Shown: one piece after another, positions 35,073 through 43,333 of the stretch
How the letters are laid out: the number at the start of each line of letters is the position of its first letter
How positions within the stretch are numbered: the stretch's first letter is position 1
NCBI RefSeq assembly: GCF_022213955.1
Contig: NZ_JAKNTW010000043.1
Coordinates: forward strand, 1 to 64,000
DNA: 64,000 nucleotides
Source: Dolomitihabitans soli
GTDB taxonomy: Bacteria > Actinomycetota > Actinomycetes > Streptosporangiales > Streptosporangiaceae
Direction: 5' to 3'
The notes under the pieces: model-generated
Databases searched by the model: none
What the model was told of the DNA's origin: nothing
What the model saw: the letters and a program-made list of their open reading frames with translations, nothing else
Program-made: the position numbers and the translations under genes

Positions 35073-38000
35073 CTCTCATCTCCGGTGGGTGTCTCGGATT
35101 CGGTCTGCGCCGGCAGATGCGCGGTCTGCACCAGGCGCGAGCCGTACCTCCTGTCGGTGAAATAGCCTCGTCCCGGCGGCAGCGGATGCGGCCGGACGCC
35201 GAACAGGACGCCCTCGTCCTTGTGGCCCGACAGGATGACCGCCGGGGACGCCATGTCCTTGAGCCGTTGCATCACCGGGTCGAACAGCGCGCGTCCCGCC
35301 CCGCCCATCGCCCGGGCGAGCACGACGTGCAGGCCGATGTCGCGGGCCTGCGGCAGCAGGTCGAGCAGCGGGGCGAGCGGGTTGGAGCCGGTGGAGACCA
35401 GGTCGTAGTCGTCGACGATGACGTAGATGTCGGAGCCCTTCCACCAGCTTCGCGACCTGAGCTGCTCGGGCGTGAGGTCGCCGGGCGGGAGCCGCTGGAT
35501 GAGCGACTGGCACAACTCCTTGATGAAGTCACCGGCGGCGGTGCTGGACGCGGCGTAGCCGATGCGGTGCTCGGTGTAGGCCGCGTCCAGCAGGGCCCGC
35601 CGGTAGTCGATGACGACCAGCCGCGCCTCCTGCGGCGTGTGCCTGGCCACGACGGACTCCGCCACCAGCCGGAGCAGGTTGGACTTGCCGCTCTCGTTGT
35701 CGCCGATGACGACCAGGTGCGGGTCGGCGTCGAAGTCGGCGGTCACCGGGGAGAGCGTGGCCTCGTCGATCCCGATCGGGATGCGCGTGCCGGTCTGCTC
35801 GGGCCCCGGGAGGGTCTCCGCGGGCAGTACGGCCGGCAGCAGCCGTACGCGGGGGGCGAGCGGCCCCTGCCATGCCTCGGCGACTCCGTCGACCATGCTC
35901 CTGACCCCCACCGACAGGTCGTCGGCCTGGTGCAGGCCGTCGATGCGGGGCAGCGCGCCGAGGAAGTGCAGGCCGTCCCTGGTCAGGCCGCGGCCGGGGA
36001 ACCCCTCGGGGACGGCGCTCGCGGCCTTCCTGTTGACCTCCGACTCGTAGGTGTCGCCGAGGCGCAGCTCCAGCCGGGAGCCGAACAGGTCGCGGATCGC
36101 CGCGCGGAACTCCGACCACTTGTTGGTGGCGGCGATGACGTGGATGCCGTAGCCGAGCCCGCGCGCCGCGAGATCGGTGATGGTGGGCTCCAACGTCTCG
36201 AAGTCCTGGCGGATGGTCAGCCACCCGTCGACGATCAGGAAGACGTCGCCGAAGTCGTCCCCGGCGATGGTCCCGTCGGCGACCTGGCGGCGGTAGGTGG
36301 CGATGGAGTCGATGCCGCGTTCGGCGAACTCCCGCTCGCGTTGCTGCAGCAGGCCCGACACCTCGGCGACGGTGCGGCGCACGCGGTCGCTGTCGAGCCG
36401 GTTGGCCACGCCGCCCACGTGCGGCATGCCCTCCAGCGAGACCAGCGAGCCGCCGCCGAAGTCCAGGCAGTAGAACTGAACCTCGCGGGGGGTGTGGGTC
36501 AGGGCGAGCCCGGAGATCAGCGTGCGCAGCAGGGTGCTCTTCCCGCTCTGCGGCGAGCCGACCAGGCCGAGGTGGCCCGCCGCGCCGGACAGGTCGACCC
36601 AGAGCGGGTCCCTGCGCTGGTCGAAAGGCCGGTCCACGATGCCGAGCACGGCGTGCAGCCGTCCTCTGCCGTCCCAGCTCGCGGTGGTCAGGCCGTGCTT
36701 CGGGCTGATGCTCAGCGGCGGGAGCAGGGCGTTCAGCGGCGGCGACTCGGCGAGGGGCGGCAGCCAGATCCGGTGCGCGGGGGGTCCCTGGCCGTCGAGC
36801 TGGCGGACCACGAGATCGAGCAGGTTGTCCCTGCTGGACTCGATGGGCGCGGGCTCCTCCTGCTCGGAGGGCGGGGTCAGGTCGGGCACCAGGGCGGGGC
36901 TGTACGCCACGATCTGCCGTTGTTCCGACGGGCCGCGGCGCTCGGGGCGTTGCTCGTGCGTGTAGGAGCCGGAGACGTAGGCCGCCTTGAACCTGGTCAT
37001 TCCCGTGGTGTCGAACTTGAGGTAGCCGTTGCCGGGGGCGGAGGGCAGCTCGTAGGCGTCGGTGACGCCGAGCACGACCCGGCTCTCCATCGCCGAGAAG
37101 GTGCGCAGGCCGATCCGGTAGGACAGGTGGGTGTCGAGCCCGCGCAGCCGGCCCTCCTCCAGACGCTGGGAGGCCAGCAGCAGGTGCACGCCCAGCGAAC
37201 GGCCCAGCCGCCCGATCATCACGAACAGTTCGATGAACTCGGGCTTGGCCGACAGCAGCTCGCTGAACTCGTCGAGGACCACGAACAGGGTGGGCATCGG
37301 GGCCAGCGACGCGCCCTGTTCCCTGGCCCGCTCGTAGTCGCGCAGCGAGGCGTAGTTGCCCGAGGACCGCAGGAGTTCCTGGCGCCGCACCATCTCGCCG
37401 TGCAGCGCGGCGTACATGCGGTCGACCAGCGGGAGCTCGTCCTCCAGGTTGGTGATCACCGCGGAGACGTGCGGGAGCGAGTCGAGGCCGAGGAAGGTCG
37501 CGCCGCCCTTGAAGTCGACGAGCACCAGGTTCAGGATCTCCGACGAGTGGGTGAGCGCCAGGCCGAGGACCAGGGTGCGCAGCAGTTCGCTCTTGCCCGA
37601 TCCGGTGGCGCCGATGATCAGCCCGTGCGGTCCCATGCCGCCCTGCGCCGACTCCTTGATGTCCAGTTCCACCATGCGGCCGTCGGCGCCGAGCCCGATC
37701 GGCACCCGCAGCCGGTTGCGCGGCGCCCGTGAGCGCCACAGCGCCTGGGTGTCCAGTTTGCGGGGGTCGCCGACGCCGATCAGGTCGGTGAGGGTGGTGT
37801 TCGCGGCGAGCACGTCCTGGGTGTCGCCGCCCTTGGAGGTGGAGGCGCGCAGCGGCGCCAACTGCCTGGCCAGCCCTTCGGCCTTCGGGAAGGAGAGCCG
37901 GTCCGGACGGCCGAGCGTGGTCGCGAGCTCCTTGCCCGCGTGGTCCATCTTGATCCGGCTGAAGGACTCATCGCTCACCCGGAGCCGCAGCGTCACCTGC

Positions 38001-39070
38001 TCGTCGGCCGGGGTCGCCGTCCCGGTGAGGTCGATGACCGTGACCCCCTCGATCGCGTCGGCGCCGAGCTGCGAGTCCTGCGGCACGTGCCCGCCATCGA
38101 TGATCACCACGTGGTACGGCATGGCCTCGGCCGACGCGCCCGGCTTGAAGCGCGCCCGGTCCTTCAGCTCGCCGCCGAGCAGTTTGTCCAGATCGCTTAG
38201 GTTGTCGGACATGAGCCTGACCGGCCCGGCCGCGTCGGTCTGCTCCGGGTGCAGGGCGTGCGGCAGCCACTTCACCCAGTCCCAGTGCGCCATCCACTCC
38301 TTGCTCGCGCACACGGCCACCCGCATGTCGTCGGGGGAGTGGAAGACGGTGAGCTGCCCGATCATCGCCCGGACCAGGTCGCGAACCGCGGCCGGGTCAC
38401 CGGACGGCAGGATCCGCGCGAACGAGTGCAGGGCGATGGCGATCGGCAACTCGTCCACCGTGGAGTGGGCCCGGACGAAGCGCCGCAACGCCCCGGCCGC
38501 CATCGCGTCGAGGTCCTCCACGGGCTTGGAGTCGGGCGGAACCAGCTGTACGGCGAGCCGCTGGGTGCCGGTGCCGACCCTGACCGTGCCGAAGTCGTCG
38601 TCCCTGGCTCGCCGTTCCCACAGGCGCGGGCCGAGGGCGAGGCACCACAGGGAGTCGGGTTCCGGGCCGCTCCAGCGCAGCGCCTCCCGCTGGCCGCGGG
38701 CGGCTCGCCGTACCTTTTTCCTGATCTGGGAGAGGTAGCGGAAGTAGTCGCGCCGCAGGCCGTTCAGGCGTTGCTTGCGTTCGCCGGAGGTACGGCCGAG
38801 CTGGCCCAGCGTCATGCCGATCATGGAGAAGGCGAACATGCCGCTGGCGACGTACATGATCGGGTTGGCGTTGCCGCCGGCGGTGAACATCAGGCCCATG
38901 GCGGCGCCGCCCGCCACCATCGGCAGATAGGTGAGCACCTGCATGAAGCCGGCCGGGCTGGGTTCGGGCACTTCCGGGGGTGACTCCAGCAGGATTTCGC
39001 CACGCGGCGGCGCCGGAGGGGGGCGGCGCTCCGGACGCCGGACCACGACTATGCCCACTTCACTCCACAT
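35069..39070 (-). CDS. eccC: T7SS FtsK/SpoIIIE ATPase, fused EccCa-EccCb
   Basis: The 1333-residue motor protein of the ESX secretion system has two N-terminal membrane helices (LPMVAGGAAMGLMFTAGG, IMYVASGMFAFSMIGMTL). A regulatory domain and three ATPase domains follow, with Walker A motifs GATGSGKS (about residue 490), GSPQSGKS (about 840) and GDNESGKS (about 1123). The first has a full Walker B (FVVLDEF). The second (FLIVDGW) has a glycine where the catalytic acid should be and the third reads YVIVDDY. Only the first domain therefore looks fully active, as known for EccC. ATG 39070 is the longest start; GTG 39058 with GGAG upstream is an alternative. Confidence 0.95.
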   Translation of the reverse strand: MWSEVGIVVVRRPERRPPPAPPRGEILLESPPEVPEPSPAGFMQVLTYLPMVAGGAAMGLMFTAGGNANPIMYVASGMFAFSMIGMTLGQLGRTSGERKQRLNGLRRDYFRYLSQIRKKVRRAARGQREALRWSGPEPDSLWCLALGPRLWERRARDDDFGTVRVGTGTQRLAVQLVPPDSKPVEDLDAMAAGALRRFVRAHSTVDELPIAIALHSFARILPSGDPAAVRDLVRAMIGQLTVFHSPDDMRVAVCASKEWMAHWDWVKWLPHALHPEQTDAAGPVRLMSDNLSDLDKLLGGELKDRARFKPGASAEAMPYHVVIIDGGHVPQDSQLGADAIEGVTVIDLTGTATPADEQVTLRLRVSDESFSRIKMDHAGKELATTLGRPDRLSFPKAEGLARQLAPLRASTSKGGDTQDVLAANTTLTDLIGVGDPRKLDTQALWRSRAPRNRLRVPIGLGADGRMVELDIKESAQGGMGPHGLIIGATGSGKSELLRTLVLGLALTHSSEILNLVLVDFKGGATFLGLDSLPHVSAVITNLEDELPLVDRMYAALHGEMVRRQELLRSSGNYASLRDYERAREQGASLAPMPTLFVVLDEFSELLSAKPEFIELFVMIGRLGRSLGVHLLLASQRLEEGRLRGLDTHLSYRIGLRTFSAMESRVVLGVTDAYELPSAPGNGYLKFDTTGMTRFKAAYVSGSYTHEQRPERRGPSEQRQIVAYSPALVPDLTPPSEQEEPAPIESSRDNLLDLVVRQLDGQGPPAHRIWLPPLAESPPLNALLPPLSISPKHGLTTASWDGRGRLHAVLGIVDRPFDQRRDPLWVDLSGAAGHLGLVGSPQSGKSTLLRTLISGLALTHTPREVQFYCLDFGGGSLVSLEGMPHVGGVANRLDSDRVRRTVAEVSGLLQQREREFAERGIDSIATYRRQVADGTIAGDDFGDVFLIVDGWLTIRQDFETLEPTITDLAARGLGYGIHVIAATNKWSEFRAAIRDLFGSRLELRLGDTYESEVNRKAASAVPEGFPGRGLTRDGLHFLGALPRIDGLHQADDLSVGVRSMVDGVAEAWQGPLAPRVRLLPAVLPAETLPGPEQTGTRIPIGIDEATLSPVTADFDADPHLVVIGDNESGKSNLLRLVAESVVARHTPQEARLVVIDYRRALLDAAYTEHRIGYAASSTAAGDFIKELCQSLIQRLPPGDLTPEQLRSRSWWKGSDIYVIVDDYDLVSTGSNPLAPLLDLLPQARDIGLHVVLARAMGGAGRALFDPVMQRLKDMASPAVILSGHKDEGVLFGVRPHPLPPGRGYFTDRRYGSRLVQTAHLPAQTESETPTGDER

Positions 39071-39190
39071 GTCCGCTAATCAGGGTTATGTCCCGTCCCG
39101 ACACACCGTATCGAAACGCGCCGGCTCGACTGGTGAACACTACGGAAACGATCTAGACATTTCGGTTGGGATAGTGCGAGTCTTCCGCGC
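39071..39190. promoter_or_regulatory. Divergent promoter region of eccC and the M23 gene
   Basis: The 120 bases between two divergent starts contain AT-richer patches (for example GAAACGATCTAGACATTTCG near 39145) that must hold both promoters. I cannot assign confident -35/-10 pairs. No ORF is present. Confidence 0.5.
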
Positions 39191-40126
39191 ATGCATATTC
39201 TCGCTGCTCTCTCCCTCGGCGTGTCGTCACTCGCCGGAGCAGGTCTCGCCGGCACCGGTGAAGCCGCCGCCGCGGCGCCGGCCTTCCAGATGCCGTTCCC
39301 CTGCAACCAGACCTGGACCGGCACCACCTCGAGCTCCGCGCACCGGACCAACTGGGAGATCGACTTCAACCGGGGCGGCTCGCCCAACGGCGACCTGGGC
39401 GACACGGTCGTCGCCGCCGCCGCGGGCACGGTCGTGATGTCGGAGCACCGAGGCAGCAAGGACGGCTTCGGCAACGTCATCAAGATCAGGCACTCGGGCG
39501 GGCTCGACACCGTCTACGCGCACCTCAACAGCCGCAGCGTGGGCGCCGGCGCCACCGTACGGCAGGGGCAGACGATCGGCACGGTCGGCAGGACCACCAA
39601 GCCGTCGCGTAAGGGCATGATCGCGCACCTGCACTACGAGGTCCGGGCCTCCACCGGTTCCTGGCCGGGCAACGTCCGGCCCGCCACGTTCGCGGGCCGG
39701 CGGTTCGGCTACCCGTCCGGCTCCGCCACCTCCAAGAACTGCGGTGGCGGCACCCCCCCGGTCACGAACCCCACCCCCACCCCCAAGCCCAACCCCAACG
39801 TCAATCCGCACACTCCGGAGAAGGTCTGCGGCTCCGGCTACAAGCGGATCGACTCCGCCTCCCTCAGCGGGGCGGGCACCGTCTACCTCCTCTACAGCGC
39901 CGCGGCGGGCAAGAACTGCGTGGCCACCATGAAGGCCACCTCGATCGGCAAGGCGTCGCCCGTGAGCGCCTACCTGCAGGTGCAGGGGAAGGCCCAAGCC
40001 GGCGACTCGGGTAACTTCAGTTACTACGCCGGGCCGGTCCGCGCGTCCGCCGTCAAGGTCTGCGTCAAATGGGGCGGGTCGATCGGTTCCGCGAAGTACG
40101 ACAGCCCGCTCGAACACTGCGACTGA
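39191..40126 (+). CDS. Secreted M23 peptidase with SapA-like C-terminal domain
   Basis: The 311-residue secreted peptidoglycan hydrolase has a signal peptide (about residues 1-35) and an M23/LytM domain with zinc motifs SAHRTNWEIDF and HLHYEV. A Pro/Asn/Thr linker (NPTPTPKPNPNVNP) leads to a C-terminal domain that starts with the first cysteine in TPEKVCGSG and includes TVYLLYSAAAGKNCVATMK and NFSYYAGPVRAS. The same four-cysteine domain ends the pseudokinase at 29057. In known SapA the domain is linked to spores. It lies between eccC and eccD, so it probably serves wall remodelling around the secretion system. Confidence 0.88.
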   Translation: MHILAALSLGVSSLAGAGLAGTGEAAAAAPAFQMPFPCNQTWTGTTSSSAHRTNWEIDFNRGGSPNGDLGDTVVAAAAGTVVMSEHRGSKDGFGNVIKIRHSGGLDTVYAHLNSRSVGAGATVRQGQTIGTVGRTTKPSRKGMIAHLHYEVRASTGSWPGNVRPATFAGRRFGYPSGSATSKNCGGGTPPVTNPTPTPKPNPNVNPHTPEKVCGSGYKRIDSASLSGAGTVYLLYSAAAGKNCVATMKATSIGKASPVSAYLQVQGKAQAGDSGNFSYYAGPVRASAVKVCVKWGGSIGSAKYDSPLEHCD

Positions 40127-40151
40127 CCCCTGCGACTGAGGACATGACCTG

Positions 40152-41576
40152 ATGACCCTGGTGCCCGCGACGACCTCGTTGCCTCCGGTGTCGCCGTTGG
40201 CGGGGATCGCCCCGTCACGCGTCACGATCGTGACACCGACCAAGAGGGTCGATCTGGCGCTGCCCTCCGACCTTCCGCTGGCCCACCTGCTGCCCAACCT
40301 GCTCGCCGCGGCGGGCGAGGCAGGCCGGGATCCCGGGGGCGCCTCCTCCGGATGGGTGCTGCAACGGGTCGGCGGGCCGGCGCTGGACGCGGGCGCCAGC
40401 CTGGCCGCGCTCGAGGTGCGCGACGGGGAGATCCTCTACCTGCTGCCACGCGCCTCCGAGTTGCCCGAGGCCGTCTTCGACGACGTCGCGGACACCATCG
40501 CGACCGGCATCAAGGAACGATCGGGGCGCTGGCAGCCGCGGCACACCCGCACGGCGGGACTGACGGCGGCGGTCGCGCTCCTGGTCGCGGGCGCGGTCGC
40601 GCTGGTCCTCGGCGGGCCGCCGTGGACCCTGCCGGGCGCGGCGGCCGGTGTGTTCGCGCTCCTGGCCGTGGCGGGCGGGGCCGCGCTGTCCCGGGCGGCC
40701 GGCGACTCGGGCGCGGGCGCCGCGATCGGGTACGCGGCCCTGCCGTACGCGTTCCTCGCGGGGTTGTTCACGCCGGCCAGGCCGGTCGGCGTGCTGGCGT
40801 TCGGCGCGCCCAACCTGCTGGCCGCGTGCGCGGTCACGGCCATGGTCGCCACGGTCGCCGGGTGGGCCGTCGCCGACGGGCTGCCCAACTTCTTCGGGGT
40901 CACGCTCGCCGCCATGGTGGGCGCCGCGGGGTCGGCCTCGGTGATGTTCCTCGACGCGTCCGCGGCCGGCGCCGCCGCGGTGGCCGTGGGCGTCGTGCTG
41001 GCGTGCACGCCGCTGATCCCCACGCTGTCCTTCCGGCTCGCCCGGTTGCCGCTGCCCTCGATGCCGGCCAACGCGGAGGAACTCAGGAGCGACAACCAGG
41101 AACTCGACGGGCCCGAGGTCAAACGACGCGCCGTGGTGGCCGAGCGGTTCGCCACCGGTCTCATCGCCGGGATCGCGCTGGTGGCGGTGGTGGCGGTGGT
41201 CCTGCTGATCGGCGCGCCCGGCTGGACGAGCGGCGCGTCGGTGCTGGTGGTGGCCGTCGCGCTGCTGCTGCGGGCGCGTGTCTTCAACGGGATCGGGCAG
41301 CGTGTCTTCCTGCTGGGCGCCGGGCTGATCGGGCTGATCGTGTTCGCGGTCTCGCTGGCGGCGACCGGCCAGATCGCGGCCCTGCTCACCGTGCTCGGCC
41401 TGCTGTGGGCGGTGGCGCTGGCGGCGGGCATGGGGTTGTACCTGCCCGAGCACAAGCCCACCCCGTTCTGGGGGAGGGCCGGCGACGTGCTCGACTTCGT
41501 GCTCATCATGGCTATGTTCCCGCTGGCCCTCGGCGTGCTCGACGTCTACGCCTGGGTACGCGGCCTGAGCGGCTGA
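40152..41576 (+). CDS. eccD: T7SS integral membrane protein EccD
   Basis: The 474-residue channel protein has an N-terminal ubiquitin-like domain (SRVTIVTPTKRVDLALPSDL, GEILYLLPRA) and about eleven membrane helices, such as AAVALLVAGAVALVLGG, FAVSLAATGQIAALLTVLGL and VLIMAMFPLALGVLDVYAW. EccD forms the ESX membrane pore region with EccB and EccC. It begins 25 bases after the M23 gene and may be cotranscribed with it. Confidence 0.93.
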   Translation: MTLVPATTSLPPVSPLAGIAPSRVTIVTPTKRVDLALPSDLPLAHLLPNLLAAAGEAGRDPGGASSGWVLQRVGGPALDAGASLAALEVRDGEILYLLPRASELPEAVFDDVADTIATGIKERSGRWQPRHTRTAGLTAAVALLVAGAVALVLGGPPWTLPGAAAGVFALLAVAGGAALSRAAGDSGAGAAIGYAALPYAFLAGLFTPARPVGVLAFGAPNLLAACAVTAMVATVAGWAVADGLPNFFGVTLAAMVGAAGSASVMFLDASAAGAAAVAVGVVLACTPLIPTLSFRLARLPLPSMPANAEELRSDNQELDGPEVKRRAVVAERFATGLIAGIALVAVVAVVLLIGAPGWTSGASVLVVAVALLLRARVFNGIGQRVFLLGAGLIGLIVFAVSLAATGQIAALLTVLGLLWAVALAAGMGLYLPEHKPTPFWGRAGDVLDFVLIMAMFPLALGVLDVYAWVRGLSG

Positions 41577-41656
41577 CGGCATGTGACGTCTGAGCGGATG
41601 ACGCCTGGTTTACGCCTGGGCGGAGGCCGGTGTGTGACGTCTGAGCCGGGGCCGGT

Positions 41657-42082
41657 TCACATGCGGTGACGGCGGGTCAGGTCGTCGAGCGACTCGGTGA
41701 ACGAGTCGTTGATCTCCGCGAACTGCTCGCGGATCCTGGCGGGGTCGAGCGACGGGGTCTCGCCGCCCATGACCGTGGCCAGCAACTCCTCGTTCCGCTT
41801 CGCCGCGTCCTCCTGGGCCGTCCGCACGGCCTCGGTCACGGCCTCGGCGATGCCGGCGCTGTCCATCCGCATGATGCGGGGCTCCAGCGAGATCTCCTTG
41901 ATCCTCCCGGTGCCGTCGACGACCGCGCGGGCCAGACCGCCGGCGCCCTCACCCTCGCCGGTCACGGTGTCGAGTTCGGCAAAGACGCCGCTCAGGCGGT
42001 CGATGGCGGCCTCGCCCTCGCGGGCCATCCGCTCCAGGTCCTCGATCTGGAAGTTACCGGGATCGAAGTCGTGCAAGGTCAC
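41657..42082 (-). CDS. YbaB/EbfC-like protein, second copy
   Basis: This 141-residue protein has the YbaB pattern: helix IEDLERMAREGEAAIDRLSG, hairpin GLARAVVDGTGRIKEISLEP and helix IAEAVTEAVRTAQEDAAKRN, with an acidic tail DSFTESLDDLTRRHRM. It follows a WXG-like pair on the same strand. Two such proteins in one ESX locus suggest that each serves a different substrate set. The GTG start has GGGGA directly upstream. Confidence 0.75.
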   Translation of the reverse strand: MTLHDFDPGNFQIEDLERMAREGEAAIDRLSGVFAELDTVTGEGEGAGGLARAVVDGTGRIKEISLEPRIMRMDSAGIAEAVTEAVRTAQEDAAKRNEELLATVMGGETPSLDPARIREQFAEINDSFTESLDDLTRRHRM

Positions 42083-42091
42083 TCCCCGAGA

Positions 42092-42883
42092 TCATGGTTT
42101 GTACGGCTCCGGCTTTTCCTGCTTGGGCGCCACCCACTCGAACCCCGTGTGCGGGGGCAGCGTGTTCGGCCGGCTCGGCTCCTGGTAGGTCGGCAGGTCC
42201 TTGGTGTCGATCCGCGCCTTGGTGAAGTCGACCGCCGCGTCGCCGGTGGGGGCGAGGTGGTACAGCTGGATCATCGCCTTGCCGCCGAGGAGCAGGGAGG
42301 TGCCCGCGACGATCCCCGTGACGGCCTTGGCGAGCATGCCGGTGGTCACGGCGATCAGCGTCGCGCCCCACTGGCCCAGCATCTGCAGCAGGAGGTATCC
42401 CTTGGGGGCGAACGGCGTGGCCAGCATCCCCAGCGCGATGGCGACTCCCGACAGCAGGACCGTCAGGATCTCCCCGACCGTCACCCAGTAGGTCCGGAAG
42501 GCGGAACCGATGTCGTCGACGATGCTCGCGATGGTCTTCACATAACCACGCAGACTCTCCACCGCCTGCTGGAAGCGCTCGACCGCGTCGCTGAAGGCGT
42601 CCCGGTCGTCGGCGATCCAGCCCTCCTTGTTCTTCGTGGCCAGGTTGTTCAGCAACGCCTTCACCGTGTTGTCCAGGCGGGAGTGGATCCCCTCCCAGTT
42701 GTTGTAGATGTCTGACATGCCGGGCACGTTGGCGACCGCCGTTGAGGCGACCGCGACGCCCGCGAGCAGCGGATGGGAGACGCCCGCCACCCGCTGCAGC
42801 CCGGCTAGGACCGTTCTGGCCTGGAGGGCGGCCTTCTGCCGGAAGAGGTTGGCGCTGAGCACGCCGGGATCGATGGCCATCAC
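42092..42883 (-). CDS. WXG-type T7SS-associated membrane protein
   Basis: This 263-residue protein has a helical first half, in which NNWEGIHSRLDNTVKALLNN fits a WXG-like turn. Two to four hydrophobic helices follow in the middle (VGEILTVLLSGVAIALGML, GQWGATLIAVTTGMLAKAV), then a proline-rich tail ending KQEKPEPYKP. The start is GTG in a GTGA overlap, or the ATG three bases later; both couple it to the upstream small gene. Architecture matches the other large partner proteins of this locus. No catalytic motif is visible. Confidence 0.65.
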   Translation of the reverse strand: MMAIDPGVLSANLFRQKAALQARTVLAGLQRVAGVSHPLLAGVAVASTAVANVPGMSDIYNNWEGIHSRLDNTVKALLNNLATKNKEGWIADDRDAFSDAVERFQQAVESLRGYVKTIASIVDDIGSAFRTYWVTVGEILTVLLSGVAIALGMLATPFAPKGYLLLQMLGQWGATLIAVTTGMLAKAVTGIVAGTSLLLGGKAMIQLYHLAPTGDAAVDFTKARIDTKDLPTYQEPSRPNTLPPHTGFEWVAPKQEKPEPYKP

Positions 42884-43185
42884 TTGTAGACGACCAGGGA
42901 CGACTGGTCCTCGGCGGTGCGCCAGTTGGACCTGGCCGTGTCGAGCATCTTGATCCAGGAGTCCAGCACCGTGATGGCCTCCTCGAACTTGTCCTCCACG
43001 TCGTCCTGCACGGCGCTGTACCGGATTCCGATCGCCAGCTCGCCGAGGACGCCCCAGCCGGGGGTGCTCAGGACGGTGGTGTCGATCATATTGGCGACGG
43101 CCTGCACCGCGGGGATGACGTCGAGCTCGATCTCCTGCTGGATCCCGGCGATCGCCTTGGATGTGACGTACTTCTCCTGGGTCAC
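42880..43185 (-). CDS. Small helical T7SS partner protein
   Basis: The 101-residue protein begins MTQEKYVTSKAIAGIQQEIE, has two long amphipathic helices and ends with ARSNWRTAEDQSSLVVYK. The family resembles ESX-associated WXG100-like proteins. Its gene is divergent from eccB with a 148-base gap, and it is coupled to the larger membrane protein after it. Confidence 0.6.
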   Translation of the reverse strand: MTQEKYVTSKAIAGIQQEIELDVIPAVQAVANMIDTTVLSTPGWGVLGELAIGIRYSAVQDDVEDKFEEAITVLDSWIKMLDTARSNWRTAEDQSSLVVYK

Positions 43186-43333
43186 GCCGCCTCCGTGCTC
43201 GCTACTGCCTTCGCGTTATCTCCTACCAGTCCAGACGGCCCGTGAGACGGCTCTCCCGGTGTTGTTCACCGACACCTTGATCAGTGTTCACCTCCGGTGC
43301 TCCTATGCTGTCGCGGGACGAGACGGAGGTGCC

